Origin: Sphingopyxis fribergensis
GTDB lineage: Bacteria; Pseudomonadota; Alphaproteobacteria; Sphingomonadales; Sphingomonadaceae
Direction of reading: 5' to 3'
Assembly (NCBI RefSeq): GCF_000803645.1
Contig: NZ_CP009122.1
Location: forward strand, 224,501-288,500
Length of the DNA: 64,000 bases
A program made the translations under genes and the position numbers. Shown here piece after piece: positions 34,712-44,139 of this stretch. Below the pieces are notes generated by a model. That model was not told the DNA's origin and made no database searches. It saw only the letters and a program-made list of their open reading frames with translations. Within the stretch, counting starts at the first letter, position 1, and every line of letters starts with the position of its first letter.

Positions 34712-35317
34712 TCAGCGACGCTTGCGAAGAAGGCCCGCTATGATGGAGGCAGACTGTCTGGCCAATGTCTGTCGGGCTAAAGCAGGTTCGGCTACAGGGC
34801 GGTTGATGAGGCCGCCCATTATGACCAACATTATCTGCACAACGACATCAATATCCTGATCCGGAACGGTCACATCCGCAAATTGTCGAAAGGCGTTGGT
34901 TAGCCGCGCGCGCACCGCCTCATCGGTATCCTGGAGAATAAGGGCAATATTGGGGTTTCTGGCTGCCTCTGCAAACATCTCCAGGAAGAGCGATGGCTCC
35001 AGCGTAACCAACAGCGTTTCGAAAACGCTTCCAAGATTGGCTTCTAGGGCATGCTCGTCCGCAATCCCTGCCTCTACGGCGTCGACGATCGGATCGAATA
35101 GCGCACGTGACTCTCGCTCGACAACTACGCTGACCAGTCCTTCCTTGTTGGTAAAATCGCGATAGAGTTGCTGCGCGGAAACCGTCGCATCTTTTGCAAT
35201 TTGCGCGATACCGGTGCCGTGAAAACCCAGCTCGATAAAGCTCTTGCGCGCAGAACTGATGATTTTCTCGCGGCGAAGCAATGATCGATTTGTCCAGCTT
35301 TCAGTCAATTTGGCCAT
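34712..35317 (-). CDS. TetR-family transcriptional regulator
   Basis: A 201-residue TetR protein: ISSARKSFIELGFHGTGIAQIAKDATVSAQQLYRDFTNKEGLVSVVVERES is the DNA-binding domain. I take ATG 35317 (MAKLTESW) over a TTG four codons upstream; neither has a strong ribosome-binding site. It lies downstream of the polyprenyl synthase gene on the same strand, 113 bp away. Target unknown. Confidence 0.85.
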   Translation of the reverse strand: MAKLTESWTNRSLLRREKIISSARKSFIELGFHGTGIAQIAKDATVSAQQLYRDFTNKEGLVSVVVERESRALFDPIVDAVEAGIADEHALEANLGSVFETLLVTLEPSLFLEMFAEAARNPNIALILQDTDEAVRARLTNAFRQFADVTVPDQDIDVVVQIMLVIMGGLINRPVAEPALARQTLARQSASIIAGLLRKRR

Positions 35318-35381
35318 TCCCAACAACAACGAACAATGTGAAGGCCATTGTGCTACCGCTCTCCAAGACGCAATGTTTCTC

Positions 35382-35401
35382 CGAAACGCGAATGCATTTC
35401 G
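35382..35401. promoter_or_regulatory. Inverted repeat upstream of the second TetR gene
   Basis: CGAAA (35382-35386) and TTTCG (35397-35401) enclose the perfect palindrome AATGCATT (35391-35398, sharing two bases). It lies 65 bp before the TetR start at 35317 and could be an operator. Confidence 0.35.
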
Positions 35402-35430
35402 TTACGCTTCCGTGACCGTTCGGCTCGGCA

Positions 35431-36522
35431 TTAAAAGCACCGACTGACAGCAAAATCCACCGCCATGCTAAGAGCACTCTTCGCCCTAGAATTGCCGAAC
35501 GAACTCAGATGGGATTTGGCAACCCTTCCATGGTTATAAGCGCGGGCTAGCGTATCCCGGATTGCCCCAGTATCTTCCAGAAGTTTGAGGGCGTGTGCAA
35601 AATCTGTGTCGCTCACCTTATTGCCTTGCATTGCGTCTTCCCAGAAACGCCGGTCTGCCGGTGAGCCCCGCGCGAAGGCGATAATCACCGGCAGCGTCAC
35701 CTTGCCGTCTCGAAAATCGTCGCCTGCATCCTTGCCCATACGGGCCGATGTCGACACATAATCGATCACATCGTCGGTCAACTGAAAGGCAATGCCAAGG
35801 GATCGCCCAAACCTTTTGAATTTTACAGCCGTGGCCTTGTTTCCCCCGGGCAGGTATCCAGCTATTTGGCATGATACTTCAAAGAGTGCAGCGGTCTTTG
35901 CGCTGATGATACGAAAATAGGTTTCTTCGGTTGTTTCTATTTGGCGGTGCGAGGCCAGTTGGGAAACCTCGCCGGCGCTAAGGACCATTGAAGCGCGCGA
36001 TATGGCGTTGACCACATCCAAGGATCCATCGTCGACCAGCATCTCAAATGCCCGGCCAAGAAGGAAATCGCCGACAGCGACCGCTCGCCTATTGCCCCAG
36101 ATCGTGTTGGCCGTTGGTTGACCCCGTCTAAGGGCCGAGCGGTCCACCACATCGTCATGCAAGAGAGTGGCAGTATGGATGAACTCCAATGCAGCCGCCA
36201 GCGAAGGCGATCGAGGGCCACTGTAGCCGATTAGGCGCGCGCAGGCCAGGAGCAGGGCCATCCGGATCCGCTTTCCACCATTTGAAATGAGGTATCCGGC
36301 CAGTTCAGGAATCAACTCAACCTTGCTCTGAGCCTTTGTAAACAGGATTGCTTCGGCATCTCTCAAGTCGCTGGCGACCAGTTGCAGCAACGCTTCCAGC
36401 GACGGGGTATCGAAACCAGACTGTTCGTGAGTCCTTGCGTCTTCATCACGCCGAACACCACCGACGCGGGCCTGGCCCGCTAGTAGTCGATCGAGTACCT
36501 CGGATTCTCGCCATTTTTGCAC
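35431..36522 (-). CDS. Polyprenyl diphosphate synthase (IspB/octaprenyl- or decaprenyl-type)
   Basis: A 363-residue trans-isoprenyl diphosphate synthase that builds the long side chain of ubiquinone. The first aspartate-rich motif is LLHDDVVD at 120-127 and the second is QLTDDVIDY further on; GGKRIRMALLLA binds the homoallylic substrate. Starts at GTG. Compared with typical proteins (about 320-340) it has an extra 35-residue polar N-terminus. Such a gene is normally a single housekeeping copy, so its place among accessory regulators suggests a second copy. Confidence 0.88.
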   Translation of the reverse strand: MQKWRESEVLDRLLAGQARVGGVRRDEDARTHEQSGFDTPSLEALLQLVASDLRDAEAILFTKAQSKVELIPELAGYLISNGGKRIRMALLLACARLIGYSGPRSPSLAAALEFIHTATLLHDDVVDRSALRRGQPTANTIWGNRRAVAVGDFLLGRAFEMLVDDGSLDVVNAISRASMVLSAGEVSQLASHRQIETTEETYFRIISAKTAALFEVSCQIAGYLPGGNKATAVKFKRFGRSLGIAFQLTDDVIDYVSTSARMGKDAGDDFRDGKVTLPVIIAFARGSPADRRFWEDAMQGNKVSDTDFAHALKLLEDTGAIRDTLARAYNHGRVAKSHLSSFGNSRAKSALSMAVDFAVSRCF

Positions 36523-37151
36523 TGCCCTTAGCTAGCACTTGGTATTCCCCAAGGCAATAGTGAACGATCACTATCATTTTTCCGGCTTGGCGGATTTTGC
36601 AAATCTGATGGGTTCAATCTGCTGTCCGTCTGGAGCTTACGGGCCGCAAGAACCTCAGCCTGGCCGGTCTTGCCACTTCCATCCGCCGGGTGTGAGCGCG
36701 GCTAGAGCTATGACTTCGCCGCGATTATGAAGGCCATAGACGAACCCCGACCACGGCTGTCTGATGACCTCGAAGACAACCAATGGCGAACGGGCAAAAG
36801 GAAGACCAATGCGGACATCAATTAGGCAACTATGCGGTCATGCGAATCGGCTGCTTGAACGGCGGTGTCTGGCGGAAATGGTCATCGCGGGCGGCGCGAA
36901 GACGCGCCGATGCAAGAGTGATTGATGGAATCTGGCGCGATTAAACCACAGCAGCGTTGCAAGATCGAGGCAATTGGCAGTTACGGATCGGTAGGACGTG
37001 ATTATAAGCCTCAACCTTCGTTCCACCGAGCATCTTCCTGACATCACGCGGGAAGCGGAGCGACAGTGGAGCACACATCACGAAATGCAGCTTGGTAACG
37101 GTTTGCTATGGCGATTTCATGTTCCGCAGGTCCCCTGTTGCATCCCTTCAC
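36523..37151. other. Gene-free stretch between the polyprenyl synthase and glucose dehydrogenase
   Basis: About 630 bases without a gene I can support. Minus-strand pieces such as PLVVFEVIRQPWSGFVYGLHN (36700-36800) and VERRLRLIITSYRSVTANCLDLATLLWFN (36930-37015) look protein-like but do not match a family I know and are not joined in one frame. They may be decayed coding sequence. Confidence 0.35.
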
Positions 37152-39563
37152 CTAATGCTGAAGCGAGAAGGCGACAATATAGTCTCCGCGATCCTGCTTC
37201 TGGGCGAGGTTTCCACCCACTGCAATGGCGAGGTACTGGCGCCCACTACGAGGTGAAACATAGGTCATCGGCGTGGTTTCTGCCCCCATTGGCAGGCGTC
37301 CCTTCCAGAGTTCGTGCCCGTTTCTGATGTCGAAAGCGCGGATGTAATGGTCCTGCGTTCCTGCCATGAACACCAGGCCCGAGGCCGTTGTGACCGGTCC
37401 GCCTATCGCCGGCAGGCCGATGGGAATGCCCATATGCATCGCGAGTCCCAGCGGTCCGGAATCCTGCAAGGTACCCAGCGGCATCGACCACAGTACCTTG
37501 CGAGTGGCTAGATCGATGGCTGTGATCGCCCCATACGGCGGTTCCTGACAGGGGACTGCCAAGGGGGATTCGAGTGTGCCCTGCTCCAGGCCGTAAGGCG
37601 TGCCATATTGCGGCGCGCCCGAACCTTCGCCGCTGCTTTTCCGCGCCTTGGCGTCGTATTCGGCGCGCGGGACCAGGCGCGCCACGACAGGAACGCGCGT
37701 GTCATTGACGATCATCGTGCCACGGTTTTCGGCAATCGACACCGAGCCCCAGTTCATGCCGCCAAACCAGCCAGGGAAATAGATGGCCGTTTTCAGGCCC
37801 GGTGGAGAAAAGTCGCCATCGTAGCGCGCCTTTCGGAAGGCGATCCGGCAATAGAGCTGGTCGAGCGGCGTTGCGCCCCACATGCGCGCTTCTGTCAGAC
37901 GCTCGGCGCCAATGGCGGGCATGCCTGTCGAATAGGGTTGAGTGGGCGAGAGGAAATCGTCCCGCGCGCCGCCTTTCTGGGGGACGGGGCGTTCCTCCAC
38001 CTTCGCGATCGGCTTGCCGGTGCGGCGGTCAAGCATGAAGATCTGTCCGCGCTTGGTCACCTGGATCAAAGCGGGAATCGTGCCACCATGGCCATCAGGC
38101 ACATCGTAAAGCGCGGGCTGGGCCGGCACGTCGTAATCCCACAAATCGTGATGCACGGTCTGGAAGCTCCAGCGCACCCGCCCCGTCGTCACGTCGAGCG
38201 CCACGATGGAGGAGGAATAGCGCTCGGCGGCCGGGCTGCGCTTCGGCCCCCAGGAATCGGGCGTGGCGTTGCCGGTCGGGAGGTAGACCAGCCCGAGCTT
38301 GTCATCGAAAGAAGGCGTCGACCACACATTGGGCGTGCCGGGGGTGAAGCTCTTTCCCGCAGGCGGGCGGCCCGAGGCGTCCGGATTCCCCATGTCCCAG
38401 GCCCAGACCAGCTTGCCGGTGTGGACGTCGAAGGCGCGCACCACGCCCGAGGGTTCGCCTTCCTCGTAATTGTCGCGCACCAGTCCCCCCACGATGATGA
38501 GGTTGCGCATGATGGTGGGCGCGGCGGTGGGGAAGTAGAACCCTGGCTGCATGTTGCTCATGCTGGTGCGCAGGCTCACGACACCACGGTTGCCGAAATC
38601 GGCGCAGGGCAAGCCGGTCACGGCATCGACCGCCACCAGCCTGGCATCGACCGTGGTGGAGATGATGCGGCGGACGCAGGGGCCGGAGGGCGCAGCCATG
38701 GCGACAGCACGGGGCGTTACGGGTGTGGACGGAGCGGGTTTAGACGGGGCGGGAGCATCATCGTGGTAACCCACGCCGCGGCAGCGCGGGCGGAAATTGC
38801 CTTGCGCATGCGGATCGTAGCGCCACAGTTCCTTGCCCGTATCGGCGTCCAGCGCGAAGATCACGTTGGACTGCGTGCAGCCATAGAGCCGTCCGTCGAT
38901 GTGGAGCGGCGTCGTCACGAAGGCAGCCGGGTCCTTGGGGATCTCGCCGGTGCGATAGGTCCAGGCAACCTTGAGGCCAGCGACGTTGGCGGGCGTGATC
39001 TTGTCGAGCGTAGCAAAGCGTGTGCCGGATGGATTGCGCCCCCAATAGGGCCAATCGCCGCCCGCGCTGGGCGCGGCGGACCGGCCGGGAATGGGCGCCG
39101 ACACGGCGTCTGCAACCGCCAACGGCCTGGGCTGAAAGGTGCTGACGATCGTGCCGGCAAGGGCAAGCGCGATCAGGCAGGCCAGGCCCAGAGACGCCTT
39201 GCGAGGCACCGGGCGTGCCATGGGGCGCAGGGCAGGCAGCAGCAGCAACACAGGAATTGCCAGCACGGCCGGCGCGAACAGACGGGAGATCAGCGGCCAG
39301 AAGGTGAGACCGACGTCCCACAAGGCCCAGACGATCGTTGCAATAAATACCACGCCATACAGTCCGGCACCGGCAGGCCGCCGCAGCATCAGCAAGCATC
39401 CCGAGCCGCACAGACCCAGACCCGCGAGGGCAAAATACCAGGAGCCGCCAAGCGCGACCAGATAGGCGCCGCCCCCCAGCATCAACAAGCCAACGATCAG
39501 TATGATCAGGCCCAGGGCGATGACGGCAATTCTGCCGGCCTTGGCGCTTGTCGACGATGGCAT
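37152..39563 (-). CDS. gcd: Membrane-bound PQQ-dependent glucose dehydrogenase
   Basis: An 803-residue quinoprotein that oxidises glucose (or another aldose) to its lactone in the periplasm and feeds electrons to ubiquinone. The first 140 residues form about five membrane helices (IAVIALGLIILIVGLLMLGGGAYL onward). The PQQ-binding propeller begins near WPYWGRNPSGTRFATLDKITPANV and includes GRLYGCTQSNVIFALDADTG and AMHMGIPIGLPAIGGPVTTASGLVFMAGTQDHYIRAFD. Length matches GCD. ATG 39563 is chosen because GAGAGG lies seven bases upstream. No PQQ biosynthesis genes are in the window. A divergent LysR gene follows. Confidence 0.94.
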   Translation of the reverse strand: MPSSTSAKAGRIAVIALGLIILIVGLLMLGGGAYLVALGGSWYFALAGLGLCGSGCLLMLRRPAGAGLYGVVFIATIVWALWDVGLTFWPLISRLFAPAVLAIPVLLLLPALRPMARPVPRKASLGLACLIALALAGTIVSTFQPRPLAVADAVSAPIPGRSAAPSAGGDWPYWGRNPSGTRFATLDKITPANVAGLKVAWTYRTGEIPKDPAAFVTTPLHIDGRLYGCTQSNVIFALDADTGKELWRYDPHAQGNFRPRCRGVGYHDDAPAPSKPAPSTPVTPRAVAMAAPSGPCVRRIISTTVDARLVAVDAVTGLPCADFGNRGVVSLRTSMSNMQPGFYFPTAAPTIMRNLIIVGGLVRDNYEEGEPSGVVRAFDVHTGKLVWAWDMGNPDASGRPPAGKSFTPGTPNVWSTPSFDDKLGLVYLPTGNATPDSWGPKRSPAAERYSSSIVALDVTTGRVRWSFQTVHHDLWDYDVPAQPALYDVPDGHGGTIPALIQVTKRGQIFMLDRRTGKPIAKVEERPVPQKGGARDDFLSPTQPYSTGMPAIGAERLTEARMWGATPLDQLYCRIAFRKARYDGDFSPPGLKTAIYFPGWFGGMNWGSVSIAENRGTMIVNDTRVPVVARLVPRAEYDAKARKSSGEGSGAPQYGTPYGLEQGTLESPLAVPCQEPPYGAITAIDLATRKVLWSMPLGTLQDSGPLGLAMHMGIPIGLPAIGGPVTTASGLVFMAGTQDHYIRAFDIRNGHELWKGRLPMGAETTPMTYVSPRSGRQYLAIAVGGNLAQKQDRGDYIVAFSLQH

Positions 39564-39715
39564 GCGTGAACCTCTCTGGTGGGTCATGTCAGGGAGCAAG
39601 CGGTTGAGGCGCCCTGGGTGGCAACTGCTCACCAGGCATTCGTGGCTCGTCGACCATCACGCGCCGCGAAACCGCGCCTGTTGAAAGCCCCATTATACAC
39701 AGTGCCATTTTGAGG

Positions 39716-39728
39716 ATTAGTCGCTAAT
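39716..39728. promoter_or_regulatory. ATTAG-TCG-CTAAT inverted repeat between gcd and LysR
   Basis: A perfect five-plus-five palindrome with a three-base centre lies 32 bp upstream of the LysR start at 39760, in the 196-bp divergent gap. It is a good candidate for the LysR recognition site controlling both genes. Confidence 0.55.
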
Positions 39729-39759
39729 GTGCGCAAGCTGTTATTAGAAGGCCTTATGA

Positions 39760-40665
39760 ATGGCGCGCGAAAATCTCAATGACCTGGCGGCCTTTGTCAC
39801 CGTAGCGCGAGAACGCAGCTTCACGCGAGCAGCGGCGCAACTGGGTGTGTCGCAGTCGGCCCTGAGCCAGACTATCCGCCTGCTTGAAGCGCGTATGGGG
39901 GTGCGCCTGCTGACCCGCACCACGCGCAGCGTGTCCTCGACTGCCGCGGGCGAACGGCTTTTTCAGTCGCTCGCTCCGCATCTCGACGAGATCGATGCCG
40001 AGCTTCAGGCGATCAGCGACATGCGCGACAAACCTTCGGGCACCATCCGGATCACGGCGGCTGACTACACCATCGATTCCCTGCTCTGGCCCCGGCTCAA
40101 TTCCCTGCTTCCCCAATATCCCGACATCAAGGTCGAACTCGTCGTCGATTATGGCTTGACGGACATCGTGGCGGAACGCTTCGATGCCGGGGTGCGGATG
40201 GGGGACCAGATCGCCAAGGACATGATCTCGGTGCCCATCGGCCCTGCGGTGCGCTTTGCCGTGGTCGGGGCGCCTTCCTATATGAGGGACCGTGACGTTC
40301 CGATCATTCCACAGGATTTGCTCCGGCACAATTGCGTCAATCTGCGCTTGCCGACCTATGGTAGCCATTACGCGTGGGAGTTCGAGAAAGGCGATCAGGA
40401 ACTGAAGGTCCGCGTCGATGGGCAACTGGCCTTCAACAGCGTTCACAACATTCTGGCCGCCTCGCTCGCCGGGCACGGCCTGGCCTTCCTCCCCGAGGAT
40501 ATGGCGATGCCTTATCTGGCCGATGGTAGGTTTGTCCGCCTGCTGGAGGATTGGTGCCCGCCCTGGGAGGGCTATCACCTCTATTACCCAAGCCGGCGTC
40601 AGACCCTGCCGGCGCTGCGCGTGATCGTGGATGCCTTGCGCTATCGCCCCTCGACCGCGCCCTGA
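39760..40665 (+). CDS. LysR-family regulator divergent from gcd
   Basis: A 301-residue LysR protein: LNDLAAFVTVARERSFTRAAAQLGVSQSALSQTIRLLEARMGVRLLTRTTRSVSSTAAGE is the DNA-binding domain, followed by an effector domain with VVDYGLTDIVAERFDAGVRMGDQI. This is the CrgA/PgrR-like branch. It probably controls gcd or the convergent MFS/ADH genes; its stop is 3 bp from the MFS stop. Confidence 0.9.
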   Translation: MARENLNDLAAFVTVARERSFTRAAAQLGVSQSALSQTIRLLEARMGVRLLTRTTRSVSSTAAGERLFQSLAPHLDEIDAELQAISDMRDKPSGTIRITAADYTIDSLLWPRLNSLLPQYPDIKVELVVDYGLTDIVAERFDAGVRMGDQIAKDMISVPIGPAVRFAVVGAPSYMRDRDVPIIPQDLLRHNCVNLRLPTYGSHYAWEFEKGDQELKVRVDGQLAFNSVHNILAASLAGHGLAFLPEDMAMPYLADGRFVRLLEDWCPPWEGYHLYYPSRRQTLPALRVIVDALRYRPSTAP

Positions 40666-40668
40666 AAG

Positions 40669-41853
40669 TCAGGTCTGCGTGGCTGAACCCTTCCTCGGCA
40701 GCATAAGCGCCACAACCGGCATGGCCAGCACGGTGGTCACGGCGCTGGCGATGAACACGCTGCGCAGTCCGGCCAAGCCCGCTAAGGCGCCTAGCGCCGG
40801 ACTCCCGAGACCCAGCGTGACATCGAGAAAGGCATTGTAGACACCCATCGCCATGCCCTTGCTGTCGTCGGGCGCGCGGCGCACCGCCTCGCGGCCCAGC
40901 CCGGGGAAGATCAGCGAGAAGCCGCCGCCGCACAGACCGGCCCCGACAATCGCGACCCAGCCCTTGCCGGCCAGCGCGATCATCAGCAGCCCGGCTGTCT
41001 GGACCACCATGCAGCCCAGCGCGGTCTGCGCGCCCCCCATCCGGTCGGGCAGATCCCCCCACAAAAAGCGCGCCACGATCAGCGCGGCGGCAAAGCCCGT
41101 GAAGGCCAGCGCGCCATGCGCCCAGCCCGCCTGCGCGAAATAGAGCGTCAGAAAAGAGGTGACCGCACCAAAGGTGATGCCCGAGAGGGCAAAGGCGATC
41201 CCGGGCAGGATGACGGCGCTCACCACAGCCCGGACCGACCCTTGCGGCCGGGCCTTGGGCACCAGGGCAGGCTCACGCCAGACTAGCGCGGCGGCCATGG
41301 CGGGCAAGAGCAGCGCGGACACCGCGATCCCGCCAAATCCGGCATGGCGATAGACGAGATCGCCGACCGGCGAGCCCACGGCCATGGCCGCGAACATCGC
41401 CATGCCAACCCAGGCGATGGCCTTGCCCGCCATATTGGCCGGTAGTAGCGCCAAAGCCCAGCTGATCCCGCCGGTGATGATGAGACTTTCCGCCCCGCCC
41501 AGCAGAATGCGCCCGATCAGGATCACGGAAACCGCCAGCACCGGCTGCTGGGGGAACAGCAAGGAGAGGATGTAGCATCCGCCCCCGCCGATGGCCGCGC
41601 ACAGCCCCACCAGCACCGCATGGCGGCTGCCCCGCGTGTCGGCCAGATGCCCGGCCCACAGGCGCGAGGCGAGCGCGGCGAGAAACTGCCCGCCCGAGAC
41701 CAACCCGACGACAAACGGGCCAAAGCCCAGATCGTCATGCACATGCAAGGGCAGGACCGGCAGCGCCATGCCTACCACCAGATAGCCGACGAAGACGGCG
41801 GCCATCACCGGAAAGGCCGGCGCCAGCGGGTGGCGGGCAGGTGTCTGGCTCAC
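40669..41853 (-). CDS. MFS transporter (sugar/drug efflux type)
   Basis: A 394-residue, 12-helix major facilitator transporter of the YhhS/AraJ-like group, with the motif A region RLWAGHLADTRGSRHAVLVG between helices 2 and 3. Starts at GTG with a GTGA overlap on the stop of the alcohol dehydrogenase, so it is the last gene of that operon. It may export or import the substrate or product of the cluster. Confidence 0.88.
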   Translation of the reverse strand: MSQTPARHPLAPAFPVMAAVFVGYLVVGMALPVLPLHVHDDLGFGPFVVGLVSGGQFLAALASRLWAGHLADTRGSRHAVLVGLCAAIGGGGCYILSLLFPQQPVLAVSVILIGRILLGGAESLIITGGISWALALLPANMAGKAIAWVGMAMFAAMAVGSPVGDLVYRHAGFGGIAVSALLLPAMAAALVWREPALVPKARPQGSVRAVVSAVILPGIAFALSGITFGAVTSFLTLYFAQAGWAHGALAFTGFAAALIVARFLWGDLPDRMGGAQTALGCMVVQTAGLLMIALAGKGWVAIVGAGLCGGGFSLIFPGLGREAVRRAPDDSKGMAMGVYNAFLDVTLGLGSPALGALAGLAGLRSVFIASAVTTVLAMPVVALMLPRKGSATQT

Positions 41854-42866
41854 GGGCGCAGGATCGCTTTGATCGCGCGCCGCTCATCCATGGCGCGGTA
41901 GGCATCGGCCACCTGCGCCAGCGGAAGGTCGAGGTCGAAGACCAGCCCGGGGTTGATCTGCTTGTCCCAGACCTTGGCGATGAGGTCGGGCAGGAAGCGG
42001 CGCACGGGCGCGGGGCCTCCATGCAGATGGACATGGTAGAAGAACAGATCCTCGCCGCGCAGCTCGACCCCATGCGGCACGCCCACAAAGGAGGTGAAAC
42101 CGCCGGGCCGTACCACCTTGAGCGCCTGGTCCATCGATTGGGCGGTGCCCACGCATTCCAGCACGCTGTCGGCGCCTACGCCCTTGGTGAGGTCGCGGAT
42201 GCGGGCAATGCCGTCCTCGCCGCGTTCCTCGACGATGTTCGTCGCGCCCAGCTGCCGGGCGATGGCCTGCCGGTCGGGATGGCGGCTCATGGCGATGATC
42301 CGCTCCGCGCCCATCAATTTGGCCGAGAGCACAGCGAGCAGCCCCACTGCGCCATCGCCCACCACAACCGCCGTGGCGCCGGGGCGGACATTGGCGGCAT
42401 CGGCGGCGAACCAGCCGGTGCCCATCACATCCGAGACGGCCAGCAGGCTGGGGATGAGGTCGGCGGACGGGATTTCGGGCGTGGCTACCAGCGTGCCGTC
42501 GGCCAGCGGCACCCGCAGCATTGGCGCCTGCGCCCCGCCGACGAACTCGCGATTCTGGCACGAACTCTGGTAGCCGTGCTGGCAATGGGGGCAGGTGTTG
42601 TCAGAGGCGAAGAAGGAGCCGATGACGAACTGGCCGGGTCGGATGGTCTTGACCGCGCTGCCGACCTCCTCGACGATCCCGCAATATTCATGGCCCATCG
42701 GCATGGGCGCATCGTGGGCCTGAAGGCCTCGATAGGGCCACAGATCCGATCCGCAGACGCAGGCTGCCGTCACGCGGATCACCGCATCGGTGGGGTGCAG
42801 AATGGTGGGCTGCGCGACATCCTCGAAGCGGATGTCATTGGGGCCGTAGAGCATGGTGCCCAGCAT
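41850..42866 (-). CDS. Zinc-dependent alcohol dehydrogenase (threonine/sorbitol-dehydrogenase-like MDR)
   Basis: A 338-residue MDR dehydrogenase. Catalytic zinc ligands are C38 (CGSDLWPYRG) and H59/E60 (MGHEYCGIV); the structural lobe has C92, C95 and C103. NAD(P) loop VVVGDGAVGLLAVLSAKLMG. AGGAGAT precedes the ATG. It lies 60 bp after the tautomerase gene and overlaps the MFS gene. Confidence 0.9.
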   Translation of the reverse strand: MLGTMLYGPNDIRFEDVAQPTILHPTDAVIRVTAACVCGSDLWPYRGLQAHDAPMPMGHEYCGIVEEVGSAVKTIRPGQFVIGSFFASDNTCPHCQHGYQSSCQNREFVGGAQAPMLRVPLADGTLVATPEIPSADLIPSLLAVSDVMGTGWFAADAANVRPGATAVVVGDGAVGLLAVLSAKLMGAERIIAMSRHPDRQAIARQLGATNIVEERGEDGIARIRDLTKGVGADSVLECVGTAQSMDQALKVVRPGGFTSFVGVPHGVELRGEDLFFYHVHLHGGPAPVRRFLPDLIAKVWDKQINPGLVFDLDLPLAQVADAYRAMDERRAIKAILRP

Positions 42867-42926
42867 GGAAATCTCCTGTCTGGCTGGTGGCAGCGATAGG
42901 ATGCTGCGGGAAAGTCTAAGAAAGGG

Positions 42927-43160
42927 TCAGGCGTCGGGCCCGTAGCCCGGTCGTTTGGTGAGGCTGGCCGCGTTGCCCGCAATGTCGGGCGTGAAGACCG
43001 TGTCCATCCAGGCCTCAGGGGCGACCTGCTCGACCGCCACCGACACCAGCGCCTCATCGACTCTCAGCACGTCGGTAACGTCGGGCAGAATGAGATCGGT
43101 AAGGCGTCGAAGTTGCTCCGGACTCTTGCCTGGGACAATTTTCACGATGACATGGGGCAT
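42927..43160 (-). CDS. 4-oxalocrotonate tautomerase family protein
   Basis: A 77-residue tautomerase. It begins MPHVIVKIVPGKSPEQLRRL, so the catalytic N-terminal proline is exposed once Met is removed. Slightly longer than 4-OT (62), like the PptA/YdcE group. Tautomerases handle enol-keto conversions of small dicarbonyl or dienoate intermediates. It sits between LysR and the alcohol dehydrogenase in the same transcription direction. Confidence 0.88.
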   Translation of the reverse strand: MPHVIVKIVPGKSPEQLRRLTDLILPDVTDVLRVDEALVSVAVEQVAPEAWMDTVFTPDIAGNAASLTKRPGYGPDA

Positions 43161-43205
43161 CCGAGGGCTTTCACTGTCGGTTACCGCAAAGCGTTGGCGC
43201 GGGCC

Positions 43206-44114
43206 TTACAGGCCCAGCGGCGCCAGTTCGCGGATGAGGTCGATGAGCAGGCGCAGCGGCACGGGCAGCTGCCTGCGACTGGGGTAATAAATGTGCATGC
43301 CCGGGCCCATCGAGGCCCAGTCGTCCAGCACGATCCGCAGCTCCCCCCGCGCGACCAGATCGGCGATGCCGGGCTGCGCGGCGTAGATCAACGCGGCGCC
43401 GTGGCGGGCCATGGCGACGGCGGTTTCGCCATCGTCGATGGTGATGGCCCCCGGCACGGACAGTTCCAGCGTTTCAGCGCCGCGGTCGAATTCCCAGCGG
43501 TAGATGCGCTCGTCGCCCAGCTTGATCTGGATGCAGCGGTGAGACAGCAGATCCTCGGGATGGGCGGGCGTACCGAAGCGGTCGAGATAGGCAGGCGAAC
43601 CGGCGACCACCCAGCGGATGTCGGCGGACAGACGCTGGGCGATCATGTCCTCGGGCACGGTGCCACCATAGCGGATTCCCGCGTCAAAGCCGCCATCGAC
43701 GACATCGACAAGACTGTTCGTGACGCTCAGGTCGATCTCGGCATCGGGATAGCGGTCGAGGAACACCGGCATCACCGGCGCCAGCAGATGGGTCGCCGCT
43801 TGATCGAGCACATTAAGCCGGATGCGACCGGCGGGCGAGGCCCGAAAGCGGTTGAGTACATCGACGGCATTGTCGATCCGGCGGAATGGCTCGGCGATGT
43901 TGGCTAGAAGTTCCTCGCCCGCCACGGTTAGCGTCACGCTACGGTTGGTGCGGTTGAGCAGACGCACGCCGAGGCGTTCCTCGAGCCCGCGCATCGCATG
44001 GCTGAGCGCCGAGGTGCTGATGCCCAGTTCGAGCCCCGCCAGACGAAAGTTGCGATGCCGCTCGATCGCCAGGAAATAGCCCAGATTGGCGATGTCCGAT
44101 CGGTTGAACCTCAT
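43206..44114 (-). CDS. LysR-family regulator inside the cupin/tautomerase operon
   Basis: A 302-residue LysR regulator (YFLAIERHRNFRLAGLELGISTSALSHAMRGLEERLGVRLLNRTNRSVTLTVAGEELL). It is embedded in a leftward run of genes, 26 bp after the cupin gene and 46 bp before the tautomerase. A perfect inverted repeat upstream of the first gene of the run (46724-46738) is a likely target. Confidence 0.9.
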   Translation of the reverse strand: MRFNRSDIANLGYFLAIERHRNFRLAGLELGISTSALSHAMRGLEERLGVRLLNRTNRSVTLTVAGEELLANIAEPFRRIDNAVDVLNRFRASPAGRIRLNVLDQAATHLLAPVMPVFLDRYPDAEIDLSVTNSLVDVVDGGFDAGIRYGGTVPEDMIAQRLSADIRWVVAGSPAYLDRFGTPAHPEDLLSHRCIQIKLGDERIYRWEFDRGAETLELSVPGAITIDDGETAVAMARHGAALIYAAQPGIADLVARGELRIVLDDWASMGPGMHIYYPSRRQLPVPLRLLIDLIRELAPLGL

Positions 44115-44139
44115 GGCGCTATCCTGTGGGGCGGGGCGC

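Noticed and set aside
35402..35430. A further PaaR-like site (GACCGTTCGGCTC) before the second TetR gene
   Set aside because: Only one half-site and part of the other match, and no catabolic gene follows, so chance is the simpler explanation.
37608..39569. 653-codon open frame on the plus strand opposite gcd
   Set aside because: It is a shadow of the GC-rich gcd gene: low-complexity Arg/Gly/His composition and no family.
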